A stretch of DNA of 64,000 bases from an uncultured Ruminococcus sp. (GTDB lineage Bacteria > Bacillota > Clostridia > Oscillospirales > Acutalibacteraceae), in assembly GCA_902802985.1 (NCBI GenBank), contig CADCOE010000024.1, forward strand, positions 1 through 64,000, read 5' to 3'. The position numbers and the translations under genes were made by a program. Positions 56,451 to 64,000 of this stretch are shown here, one piece after another (the stretch's first letter is position 1; each line of letters begins with the position of its first letter). The notes under the pieces are model-generated. The model was not told the DNA's origin. It saw nothing but the letters and a program-made list of their open reading frames with translations, and did no database searches.

Positions 56451-58620
56451 CAAACCAAAATATTATCAAGACTATAATGAACTTGTCGAGTTGATGGGTA
56501 AGAGCGATCATACTTATAATCTTGAGTTGATTGACAGTGCCTATCATTTTGCTGACGAGATGCACGGAGATCAGCGTCGTGCGTCGGGCATTCCTTATAT
56601 TCTTCACCCGACGTCCGTAGCGTGTATTCTTGCAGAACTCGGTATGGACTCAGAATCGATTGCTGCGGCGCTGCTGCACGATGTAGTGGAAGATACTCCT
56701 GTGACGTTGGAAGAAGTAACTAAAAAATTCGGTTCTGAAATTGCCGGTTTAATTGATGGTGTTACTAAACTCGGCAAAATTCCATATTCTTCACGGGAGG
56801 AACAGCAGGCAGAAAATATCCGTAAAATGTTGATCGCAATGTCGAATGATATTCGTGTTATCATCATCAAACTGGCGGACCGACTGCACAATATGCGTAC
56901 GATCGAATGTATGAAAGAGCAGCACCGCCGTGATAAGGCACTGGAGGTAATGGAGGTTTATGCACCTATTGCTCATCGACTTGGTATTCGGGCACTCAAA
57001 GAAGAATTAGAGGATCTGTCTATCCGCTATCTTGATCCTGTAGGATATGCTGAGATTGAACATCAGCTGGAGAATAAAAGCAAAGACAGGATTAACTTTG
57101 TAGCGGCGATCAAGCAAAACCTTTATGAAAGACTCAAGGATGAGATCAAAAACGTCTACATTGAAGGAAGAGTTAAAAGTATTCACGGTATTTATAAAAA
57201 GACCTTTATGAAAGGCCGTACAATGGATCAAATTTATGATATTTTTGCCGTGAGAGTCATTGTAGACAGTGTTGCTGACTGCTATAATGTACTTGGTGTG
57301 GTACACGATATATTTAGACCGCTGCCCAACCGCTTCAAGGATTATATTTCCACTCCGAAACCTAATATGTATCAGTCGCTTCACACCACTGTGATCGGCA
57401 AAGAGGGTATCCCTTTTGAAATACAGATACGTACATGGGAAATGCATTATACGGCAGAATATGGTATTGCTGCTCACTGGAAGTATAAGGAAGGCGTCAC
57501 CAAGAGTGACTCTCTTGATGAACGGTTGGCGTGGATACGCAAAATGCTGGAAAACCAGAGTGACAACGATTCTACGGATATTGTTCGTACTATCAAAATG
57601 GATCTTGCTCCGGAAGAAGTATTTGTTTTTACTCCCAAGGGGGATATTATTAATCTTCCTGCTGGAGCGACGGTCATTGATGTTGCTTATGCAATCCATA
57701 GTGAAGTAGGCAACCGTATGATGGGAGCAAAAGTAGACAAACGTATTGTACCGATTGATTATAAAGTCCGAACGGGAGAGATCGTTGAAATTCTGACTGC
57801 TAAGGAAAGCAGCGGTCCCAAACGTGACTGGTTAAATATCGTTCGTACGAGTGAGGCAAGAAATAAGATACGTCTTTGGTTTAAACGTGAGAAGCGTGAC
57901 GAAAACATTGCCGAAGGCAAGGCACAGGTAGAAGCAGAATTTAAACGTCTAAATATTAGTGTGCCCGAAAAAGAAATGTCTGATTTTCTTTCCGAGGTTA
58001 TGCATCGTCATAACTGCAATACGCTGGAGGACTTTTATGCTTCCATCGGCTATGGCGGCATACAGCTTTGGAGAATTCTTCCGAAAATCAAAGAAGAATA
58101 TTTCAAAAAATATACGGTGACAGAGCCGACTCCGATAGTCATTACCGAACCGGTCAAGAAAAAAGTCAGCAGCGGTGTTAATATTGAAGGAATAGACGAT
58201 TGTCTGGTCAAGTATTCACGATGCTGTAATCCTTTACCGGGAGATGACATTATCGGTTTTATTACCAGAGGATATGGTGTATCTATTCATAAACGCACCT
58301 GTTCCAACGTGCCCAAAGACATTGAAAATTCGGCAGAACCGGAACGCTGGGTCAAAGCAGAATGGGCATCAGATATTGTACACGAAACATTCCAGTCTAC
58401 ATTGCAGATCACAGCCACAGATCGTACCGGTCTGCTTGCCGATATTACCAACCATCTTTCTGCTATGCACTTGTTTATTCATAATCTGAATTCACGTGAG
58501 AGCAAGAACAGTATGGCACAAATTGAGATCACTATTACCGTTAATGGCATCAACCACCTCAAAATGGTTATCAGCCGTCTAAGCGGTATTAACGGAATTG
58601 TGTCTATCGAAAGAAATTAA
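56443..58620 (+). CDS. relA: Bifunctional (p)ppGpp synthetase/hydrolase RelA/SpoT
   Basis: 725 residues. The HD hydrolase half has H79-D80 in AALLHDVVEDTP and LADRLHNMRT; the synthetase half has GRVKSIHGIYKKT, DIFAVRVIVDSVADCY and KPNMYQSLHTTVIG. A TGS domain (FVFTPKGDIINLPAGAT), a zinc-finger-like segment (YSRCCNPLPGDDIIG) and a C-terminal ACT domain (TLQITATDRTGLLADIT) follow. Both catalytic halves look intact, so it makes and degrades the alarmone. Confidence 0.96.
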   Translation: MPDKPKYYQDYNELVELMGKSDHTYNLELIDSAYHFADEMHGDQRRASGIPYILHPTSVACILAELGMDSESIAAALLHDVVEDTPVTLEEVTKKFGSEIAGLIDGVTKLGKIPYSSREEQQAENIRKMLIAMSNDIRVIIIKLADRLHNMRTIECMKEQHRRDKALEVMEVYAPIAHRLGIRALKEELEDLSIRYLDPVGYAEIEHQLENKSKDRINFVAAIKQNLYERLKDEIKNVYIEGRVKSIHGIYKKTFMKGRTMDQIYDIFAVRVIVDSVADCYNVLGVVHDIFRPLPNRFKDYISTPKPNMYQSLHTTVIGKEGIPFEIQIRTWEMHYTAEYGIAAHWKYKEGVTKSDSLDERLAWIRKMLENQSDNDSTDIVRTIKMDLAPEEVFVFTPKGDIINLPAGATVIDVAYAIHSEVGNRMMGAKVDKRIVPIDYKVRTGEIVEILTAKESSGPKRDWLNIVRTSEARNKIRLWFKREKRDENIAEGKAQVEAEFKRLNISVPEKEMSDFLSEVMHRHNCNTLEDFYASIGYGGIQLWRILPKIKEEYFKKYTVTEPTPIVITEPVKKKVSSGVNIEGIDDCLVKYSRCCNPLPGDDIIGFITRGYGVSIHKRTCSNVPKDIENSAEPERWVKAEWASDIVHETFQSTLQITATDRTGLLADITNHLSAMHLFIHNLNSRESKNSMAQIEITITVNGINHLKMVISRLSGINGIVSIERN

Positions 58621-58676
58621 GAGAGAGGCGTTTTCTCAAAAGGCTATTTTTAAAATTAAAAAAAGGAAGAAAAATA

Positions 58677-59129
58677 ATGAAAGCAGTTATTCAGCGTGTC
58701 TCTCATTGTAAGGTTACAGTGGAAAACACCATATCAGGTGAAATCGGTCTGGGATTTCTGATCCTTCTCGGCGTGGAGGAAGGAGATACCGATAAGGACG
58801 CCGAGAAACTCAGCAATAAAATTGCGGGGTTGCGGGTCTTTACGGACGAGAATGATAAAATGAATTTATCACTCCAAGATATTGATGGTGCCGTTATGGT
58901 AGTATCACAGTTTACACTGTGTGCTAACTGCAAAAAGGGAAGAAGACCGAACTTTACATCGGCAGCACGTCCCGAAACGGCAGAACCATTATATCAGTAT
59001 TTCTGTCAATGTATGCGTCAGAACGGGATATCCAAAGTAGAACAAGGGGTCTTTGGTGCTGATATGAAGGTATCATTGTTGAATGACGGCCCCGTCACCA
59101 TTATTATCAACTCATATGAATTAGCGTAA
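58677..59129 (+). CDS. dtd: D-aminoacyl-tRNA deacylase
   Basis: 150 residues. MKAVIQRVSHCKVTVEN, VVSQFTLCANCKKGRRPNFT with the catalytic Thr, and the Gly-cisPro NDGPVTIII are family hallmarks. It frees D-amino acids from mischarged tRNA. It is one of the conserved relA-dtd-MBL-hemZ genes in Clostridia. AAAAGGAAG precedes the start. Confidence 0.95.
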   Translation: MKAVIQRVSHCKVTVENTISGEIGLGFLILLGVEEGDTDKDAEKLSNKIAGLRVFTDENDKMNLSLQDIDGAVMVVSQFTLCANCKKGRRPNFTSAARPETAEPLYQYFCQCMRQNGISKVEQGVFGADMKVSLLNDGPVTIIINSYELA

Positions 59130-59147
59130 ATACTGTTGGAGGGCAAA

Positions 59148-59798
59148 ATGATAAAGATAGAATGTTATCCTCTCGGAGAACTGATGGCAAATTGCTATTT
59201 TGTTATGGATACCGAGTCGGGAGTTTCACTGGTTGTTGATCCGGGTGCGGCATCGCATACACTGGAAAACAGAATGAATGATTTTGGTTCGGAAAAACTG
59301 GAGTATATTCTTCTCACTCACGGACATTTTGATCATATAGGAAATGCTGCTGCACTCAAAAAAAGGTATCCTTGGGTGAAAATTGTTATTGGGGAGCTTG
59401 ATGCACCGTTTACCTCCCATTCCTCGTTGAATCTTTCTGCTCATTTTGGTTTTGAAACCGAGCCTTTTGAGGCGGATATTCTTGTCAATGACGGAGATGA
59501 GTTGGCATTTGGAAAGAAAAATATACAGGTAATATCCACGCCTGGACACACATCGGGCGGTGTCTGCTACAGGCTGGAAAACAATTTGTTTACAGGTGAT
59601 ACCATTATGTCCCAAACAACAGGACGAATGGATTTTCCTACAGGAAACAGCCGAGATATGTTTGCCTCCGTGAAAAAAATTGCTTCTATCTCGGAAAATC
59701 TGAATATGTATTGTGGTCACGGAGAAAGCACGACTTTGGACTTTGAGAAAGAACACAATATTTTTATGGGGAACATCACTTATGACGATTTATATTAA
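59148..59798 (+). CDS. MBL-fold (glyoxalase II-like) hydrolase
   Basis: 216 residues from ATG 59148 after TTGGAGGG. H58, H60, D62 and H63 in LLTHGHFDHIGNA, then STPGHTSGGVCY, FTGDTIM and YCGHGESTT, form the two-metal site. Probably a thioester or hydroxyacylglutathione-type hydrolase; the substrate is unproven. It overlaps hemZ by 17 bases. Confidence 0.92.
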   Translation: MIKIECYPLGELMANCYFVMDTESGVSLVVDPGAASHTLENRMNDFGSEKLEYILLTHGHFDHIGNAAALKKRYPWVKIVIGELDAPFTSHSSLNLSAHFGFETEPFEADILVNDGDELAFGKKNIQVISTPGHTSGGVCYRLENNLFTGDTIMSQTTGRMDFPTGNSRDMFASVKKIASISENLNMYCGHGESTTLDFEKEHNIFMGNITYDDLY

Positions 59799-61281
59799 AA
59801 ATCATCATTTTAATTATGAAATGGAGAAGTTAGTAAGACTGTTTTTTCCTAACGATAAGATTACCGTTACGGAAGACTCGACAAACTTGTCCGAACCTTA
59901 TATATTTGCGGCATTACAGGAAGACAGTGACGGAAAACAAAAAGTTGCTGTGACGGTCAAAACAGAAGAATTTTGTGAGAGCAGTGAAGCCGAGGTGAAG
60001 GAAAATTCGGATGATCCCGAAAAGAATACCGAACGTCTGATGGCAACAGAGCTTTACGGACTTCTCGTAAAGTTGACAGGAATGAAACAGCCGTGGGGGA
60101 TATTGACCGGCGTGCGTCCTATCAAACTGTTCAGACGCTTTGCCGAGAAGTACGGAGTACAGTATGCACAAGAATATTTTCAAAATCAATTTCTGGTTTC
60201 TCCCGAAAAGACAAATTTGAGTGCCATTACCGAACAATATGAGAAGAAAATACTTTCTCTCAGTACACCCCGATCATTCAGTCTTTATATATCAATACCG
60301 TTTTGTCCGACACGCTGTTCTTACTGTTCTTTTGTATCGCAGTCGATAGAAAGGGCACAGAAACTGATACAGCCTTATCTGGAACTGTTGTGCCGGGAAA
60401 TTGTATTTACGGCTGAAATTGCCCGAAAATGTCATCTCAAACTGGAAAGTGTTTATGTTGGCGGCGGTACTCCCACCACGCTGACTGCTTCGCAGATGAC
60501 CACACTGCTCAACACGATTGGCAGCAGCTTCGATATATCAACGTGCCGTGAATTTACAGTAGAAGCAGGCAGACCGGATACTATTGACAGTGATAAACTA
60601 ACAGCTATTCTTACCGGAGGAGTTGATCGCATCAGTATCAATCCTCAAACATTAAATGATTCGGTGCTGGAGGTGATTGGCAGAAAGCATACAGCGGCAC
60701 AAACCATTGAGGCATTTGAACTGGCACGTACAGTAGGTTTCAGACATATTAATATGGATTTGATTGCAGGACTTCCCACAGAAACAGTTGAAAGTTTTAC
60801 AGCAACGTTGGATCGTATCTGCGAACTTTCGCCTGAAAGTGTGACGGTGCATACGCTGGCGATGAAACGTTCTTCTCATCTTACCAAACAAGGAAAAATG
60901 GTAGGAGCGAACGGAGAAGTTCCTGCTGCCAGAATGCTGCGTTACTGTGAGCAGAAGCTTACAGATGAGCAATATCATCCGTATTATCTTTACCGACAGA
61001 CCAGAATGGAAGGAAATCTTGAAAATGTCGGTTGGTCCAAAGAGGGCTTTGATGGAATATACAATGTATATGTAATGGATGAAACACATACTATTCTCGG
61101 GTGCGGTGCCGGTGCCGTCACTAAACTGAAAAAACCGTTGACCGAAGAATTGACAAGAATATTTAACTATAAATATCCGTATGAATATATGAACGGATTT
61201 GATGAAATGCTCAACCGTAAAAAGCAGGTGATTGATTTTTATGATGAACTATCTGAATACTTATCGCAGATATGCCTGTGA
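59782..61281 (+). CDS. hemZ: Radical-SAM coproporphyrinogen III oxidase-like protein HemZ
   Basis: 499 residues from ATG 59782. An N-terminal domain of about 150 residues is followed by the radical-SAM CxxxCxxC in IPFCPTRCSYCSF, GGGTPTTLTASQM, and NPQTLNDSVLEVIGRKHTA. The Clostridial HemZ form lacks some HemN residues, so coproporphyrinogen oxidation is not certain; related proteins act on heme. It sits in the conserved relA-dtd-MBL-hemZ cluster. Confidence 0.88.
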   Translation: MTIYIKNHHFNYEMEKLVRLFFPNDKITVTEDSTNLSEPYIFAALQEDSDGKQKVAVTVKTEEFCESSEAEVKENSDDPEKNTERLMATELYGLLVKLTGMKQPWGILTGVRPIKLFRRFAEKYGVQYAQEYFQNQFLVSPEKTNLSAITEQYEKKILSLSTPRSFSLYISIPFCPTRCSYCSFVSQSIERAQKLIQPYLELLCREIVFTAEIARKCHLKLESVYVGGGTPTTLTASQMTTLLNTIGSSFDISTCREFTVEAGRPDTIDSDKLTAILTGGVDRISINPQTLNDSVLEVIGRKHTAAQTIEAFELARTVGFRHINMDLIAGLPTETVESFTATLDRICELSPESVTVHTLAMKRSSHLTKQGKMVGANGEVPAARMLRYCEQKLTDEQYHPYYLYRQTRMEGNLENVGWSKEGFDGIYNVYVMDETHTILGCGAGAVTKLKKPLTEELTRIFNYKYPYEYMNGFDEMLNRKKQVIDFYDELSEYLSQICL

Positions 61282-62203
61282 TATTGAAAGAATTAATTAC
61301 GAGGCAAAGAATAATGCCAAAGATTTTATTAAAATGAATGAAAAGGTATTCCGTCATGATCTTCGGCTTATCGTGGAACAAATTTCGGGTATCCCTTCCA
61401 AACGTCACATTATTCTTCTTTCCGGACCGTCCAGCAGCGGAAAAACAACAACGGCAAAAAAATTGTGTGATGAATTTATGCGTAAAAACATAGATGTAAA
61501 GCATATTTCAATGGATGATTTTTATTTAGGGGAAGAATATGTCGAACGTTTGCCGAACGGTAAGCCGGATTTTGAATCTGTCAATGCCCTTGATATTCCA
61601 TTGATCAAAGAAAGTATACAAAAACTGGCGAATACAGGGGAATGCGTTATTCCAAAATATGATTTTAAAAAGAGCCGTCGCAGCAGCCAAACGCAAACTG
61701 TCACGGTCGGAGAAAATTCGGTTATCATTATGGAGGGTATACACGCACTCAATCCTATTTTCAGTGAAGATATGCCTACAGATGTTGTCAGTAAGCTTTA
61801 TGTTGCGGTGAAACAGGGAATTAAGGATAACGAGGAGTATGTACTCACAAACCGGGAAATTCGTTTTATCAGAAGGCTTGTCCGAGATTACCATTTTCGC
61901 AAAGTTGACCCTGAATATATGGTGGCGATGTGGAATTCAGTCATTGAGGGCGAGAAAAAATATATTCGTCCCTATCGTTATACCAGTGATTTTACCGTCA
62001 ATACCATTCATATTTATGAACCGTGTATTATGAAAGAGGTCGCTGTCAAGCTGCTGGGGGAAATCGGTGCCTATCATTCGGAATATGAATTTGCAACCCA
62101 TTTGATAGAAGCTTTGCAGCGATTTGAAAGCATTGATCTTTCACTGATTCCGAAAAACTCCCTCATCAGAGAGTTTATCGGCGGCGGCAGTTACACCTAC
62201 TGA
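61241..62203 (+). CDS. Uridine kinase-like nucleoside kinase
   Basis: About 320 residues; ATG 61241 and 61244 are adjacent, overlapping the hemZ end. P-loop GPSSSGKTT lies near residues 61-68, followed by SMDDFYLGEEYVERL and EGIHALNPIF of the uridine/cytidine kinase fold. The N-terminal 50 residues and C-terminal arm are additional to Udk (about 210 aa). Such longer Udk-like proteins of Clostridia are not well characterised. No TGS domain is visible here, although related proteins have one. Confidence 0.87.
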   Translation: MMNYLNTYRRYACDIERINYEAKNNAKDFIKMNEKVFRHDLRLIVEQISGIPSKRHIILLSGPSSSGKTTTAKKLCDEFMRKNIDVKHISMDDFYLGEEYVERLPNGKPDFESVNALDIPLIKESIQKLANTGECVIPKYDFKKSRRSSQTQTVTVGENSVIIMEGIHALNPIFSEDMPTDVVSKLYVAVKQGIKDNEEYVLTNREIRFIRRLVRDYHFRKVDPEYMVAMWNSVIEGEKKYIRPYRYTSDFTVNTIHIYEPCIMKEVAVKLLGEIGAYHSEYEFATHLIEALQRFESIDLSLIPKNSLIREFIGGGSYTY

Positions 62204-62274
62204 CCATTTTCCGAAAATGAACCTCATAGCATAAAATAATCCGGTATCTTGCGGTGAAAAATACATTAAAATCC

Positions 62275-62303
62275 TTGAAGTATCGCTATAAAGATGATAT
62301 AAT
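62275..62303 (+). promoter_or_regulatory. Promoter of the zinc-ribbon gene
   Basis: TTGAAG (62275-62280) and TATAAT (62298-62303) with 17-bp spacing. Confidence 0.65.
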
Positions 62304-62344
62304 CATTGGTAATAAAATAAATTTTGAAAAGGAGCATAAATAAT

Positions 62345-62785
62345 ATGGGTATTCTGGAAGATGTTCTTCTTAATGCGAGAACGGCAGTTGACTCCGTCGG
62401 AAAAAAAGCCGGCAAGATGATCGATATGTCAAAGCTGACGCTGGCTGCGGCTGACCTTAAAGCAGAAATTTCAAAAAAATATGAAATTCTGGGCAGAGTG
62501 ATATTTGAGTCAAAACAGACCGGTAAAAATTACGATAAAAGTGTAGAGGAGCTTATTGAGAAAATTGCCGATCTTCAGGCTCAGCTTAAAACTGTTAACG
62601 AAGCGATTGGAAATTCCAAACAAAAGGCAAAATGTCCGTCTTGTGGTGCCTATAACGCAAAGGGTTCGGTTTTTTGCAATAAGTGCGGCGAAAAATTGCC
62701 CTACACGGAACAGGAAGAAATCTCTCCCGATGACGTGATCGATTTTACCGAAGATAATTTTGAGGACGATGACATAGGACTGTAA
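62345..62785 (+). CDS. Zinc-ribbon protein with helical N-terminus
   Basis: 146 residues from ATG 62345 after AAAGGAG. Residues about 10-95 form long helices (KLTLAAADLKAEISKKYEILG, EKIADLQAQLKTVNEAIG), then a zinc ribbon CPSCGAYNAKGSVFCNKCG near 104-122 and an acidic tail (EDNFEDDDIGL). Helical-plus-zinc-ribbon proteins of this layout are common in Clostridia and have no known function. Monocistronic. Confidence 0.8.
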   Translation: MGILEDVLLNARTAVDSVGKKAGKMIDMSKLTLAAADLKAEISKKYEILGRVIFESKQTGKNYDKSVEELIEKIADLQAQLKTVNEAIGNSKQKAKCPSCGAYNAKGSVFCNKCGEKLPYTEQEEISPDDVIDFTEDNFEDDDIGL

Positions 62786-62814
62786 TTACCGTATAACATT
62801 TTTATAAATACTAA

Positions 62815-62848
62815 ATTGCACCGTGTAAATCTATTTATGCGGTGCAAT
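62815..62848 (+). terminator. Hairpin after the zinc-ribbon gene
   Basis: ATTGCACCG (62815-62823) and CGGTGCAAT (62840-62848) form a 9-bp stem, with only a short T-poor tail (TATGTG). Confidence 0.6.
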
Positions 62849-62883
62849 TATGTGTAGTAACACTCCTGAAAGGAAGTGCTTTT

Positions 62884-64000
62884 GTGTCGCAAAATAAGAA
62901 AGGGAGAAAATCACAGTCTTTCCTGAAAGGTGCAATGGTGCTGGGTTCCAGTATGGTTATTGTCAAAATTATGGGAATGATTTATAAGATACTTCTCTCC
63001 AATATGTACGGCGGTGTAGGTACAGGTCTTTTTAATTCTGCCTATGCCTTGTACAATCCCCTGTTTAACTTGGCAACGGCAGGATTTCCGATCGCTATCT
63101 CAAGAATGGTTTCGGAAAGTATTACAAGAAAACGTTTTCGTGATGTTAAACAAATTCATCGCATATCGGTCCCGATTTTCGTGATTACCGGCTGTGTTTG
63201 TTTTTTAGCGATGATGCTGGGAAGTTTCATCTATGTCAGGATCATTAATGCAGACAATGCGATTTTTGCCTTGATGTGTCTGTCACCAACGATTTTCTTT
63301 GGCTGTCTGATGTCTATTTACCGGGGCTATTTTGAAGGTTTTCGTAATATGATGCCTACAGCTGTTTCAGAAGTAATCGAAGCAGCGTGCAAATTGTTTT
63401 TCGGATTTACAGCATCATTTATTACAATGAAGCTTTGTATGGATCAGTATTTGTCAACGGGCTATGTGCTGGGGGTTAAATGTTCCGGTGAAGCTGAGGC
63501 AAATTCGGTCATCGTTCCTGTAGCAATCGGTGCAGCTATCACAGGTATTTCTCTGGGTTCACTGCTTGGTTTTTTGTATTTGTTTATCCGATATAAAAGA
63601 GGCGGTGACGGTATATCCAAAGAAGAACTTGCCAATTCACCGGCTCCGAGAAAACCTCGTGCTACTATCAACACAATGATCCGAACTGCCATACCGATTG
63701 GTTTGGGATCTATTGTAATGAGTCTGGCTGATATGATAGATTCTACGCTGGTACAGCGTCGAATTTATCATATTATGGAAACCGATCCACAGGCACTTCT
63801 GAATGTTTACGGCTCTTTGGTGCCCGATGAAGTTTATTATAACAACGAAACGCATATCTATCTTTACGGCTGTTATGGTATTGCATTGACATTGATGATG
63901 CTGATCAGCGCTGTGACCCAGGTCTTTGGTACCACAGCTCTGCCATCTGTAACTGCCGCTTGGACAAGCGGCAACAAACTGCAGATGAAAAAAAGTATGG
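62884..64000 (+). CDS. SpoVB/MurJ-type flippase (partial, continues beyond the window)
   Basis: 372 codons from GTG 62884 (AAAGGAAG 8-10 bases upstream) to the window edge without a stop. Multiple membrane helices are seen, with LKGAMVLGSSMVIVKIMGMI, NPLFNLATAGFPIAISRMVS, YRGYFEGFRNMMPTAVSEV and SLADMIDSTLVQRR typical of the MATE/MVF polysaccharide flippases, SpoVB and MurJ-like. Probably moves lipid-linked precursors for cell-wall or spore-cortex assembly. Confidence 0.88.
   Translation, partial: MSQNKKGRKSQSFLKGAMVLGSSMVIVKIMGMIYKILLSNMYGGVGTGLFNSAYALYNPLFNLATAGFPIAISRMVSESITRKRFRDVKQIHRISVPIFVITGCVCFLAMMLGSFIYVRIINADNAIFALMCLSPTIFFGCLMSIYRGYFEGFRNMMPTAVSEVIEAACKLFFGFTASFITMKLCMDQYLSTGYVLGVKCSGEAEANSVIVPVAIGAAITGISLGSLLGFLYLFIRYKRGGDGISKEELANSPAPRKPRATINTMIRTAIPIGLGSIVMSLADMIDSTLVQRRIYHIMETDPQALLNVYGSLVPDEVYYNNETHIYLYGCYGIALTLMMLISAVTQVFGTTALPSVTAAWTSGNKLQMKKSM

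Noticed and set aside
57007-57699. 230-codon open frame opposite relA
   Set aside because: Antisense to the conserved catalytic region of RelA/SpoT, without a ribosome site.

Overview
The window looks like the chromosome of a low-to-mid GC, endospore-forming Firmicute of class Clostridia, most plausibly Oscillospiraceae/Ruminococcaceae (the genus is a guess). The reasons are strong AGGAGG ribosome sites, sporulation genes (sigG, a BofA-like protein, a SpoVB-type flippase), two T-box leaders, a CIRCE-controlled groESL operon, an IspH-ribosomal protein S1 fusion and a recJ-relA-dtd-hemZ cluster.

Region 1 (1-9.1 kb) is accessory. It starts with the tail of a possible immunity protein, a tiny ORF and a DUF5131 (phage Gp37/Gp68-like) gene. 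A leftward redox block follows: two aldo/keto reductases, an FMN reductase, a flavodoxin-like lipoprotein, an iron-type alcohol dehydrogenase and a soluble flavodoxin, with a frameshifted alpha/beta-hydrolase remnant inside it. A divergent LysR gene, with interleaved promoters and a perfect palindrome, probably controls the block. A second LysR gene diverges from metE.

Region 2 (9.2-18.9 kb) holds metE, then a high-interest two-gene unit: a 139-residue protein followed by a 1721-residue DUF4132-type giant. Broken short reading frames lie on both sides. A lipase-like gene follows, flanked by two look-alike hairpins facing each other, one resembling an IS200/IS605 right end.

Region 3 (18.9-29.4 kb) has a phosphoglucomutase, an operon of a two-repeat membrane protein, a divergent phosphohexomutase and a Gx-type transporter, then sigG, a 56-residue ferredoxin (25116-25286, minus), a tRNA/rRNA methyltransferase and Maf operon, and a VanY-type lipoprotein with a very acidic repeat tail.

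Region 4 (29.5-44.9 kb) is core housekeeping: groESL, T-box(Tyr)-tyrS-nusB-TsaD-like gene, glmM, a BofA-like gene, valS, cmk, two PlsC-type acyltransferases, the IspH-S1 fusion, a UPF0340 gene and an HD hydrolase.

Region 5 (44.9-52 kb) is a complete tryptophan operon trpEGDCFBA behind a consensus promoter and a T-box with a TGG specifier. It ends at a decayed IS-like remnant.

Region 6 (52-64 kb) has an SDR epimerase-like gene, a DHHW-family lipoprotein, then recJ, relA/spoT, dtd, an MBL hydrolase, hemZ and a uridine-kinase-like gene, then a zinc-ribbon protein and a flippase cut by the window end.

No tRNA, rRNA or CRISPR array was seen. All family names come from motif recognition by eye, without database searches.
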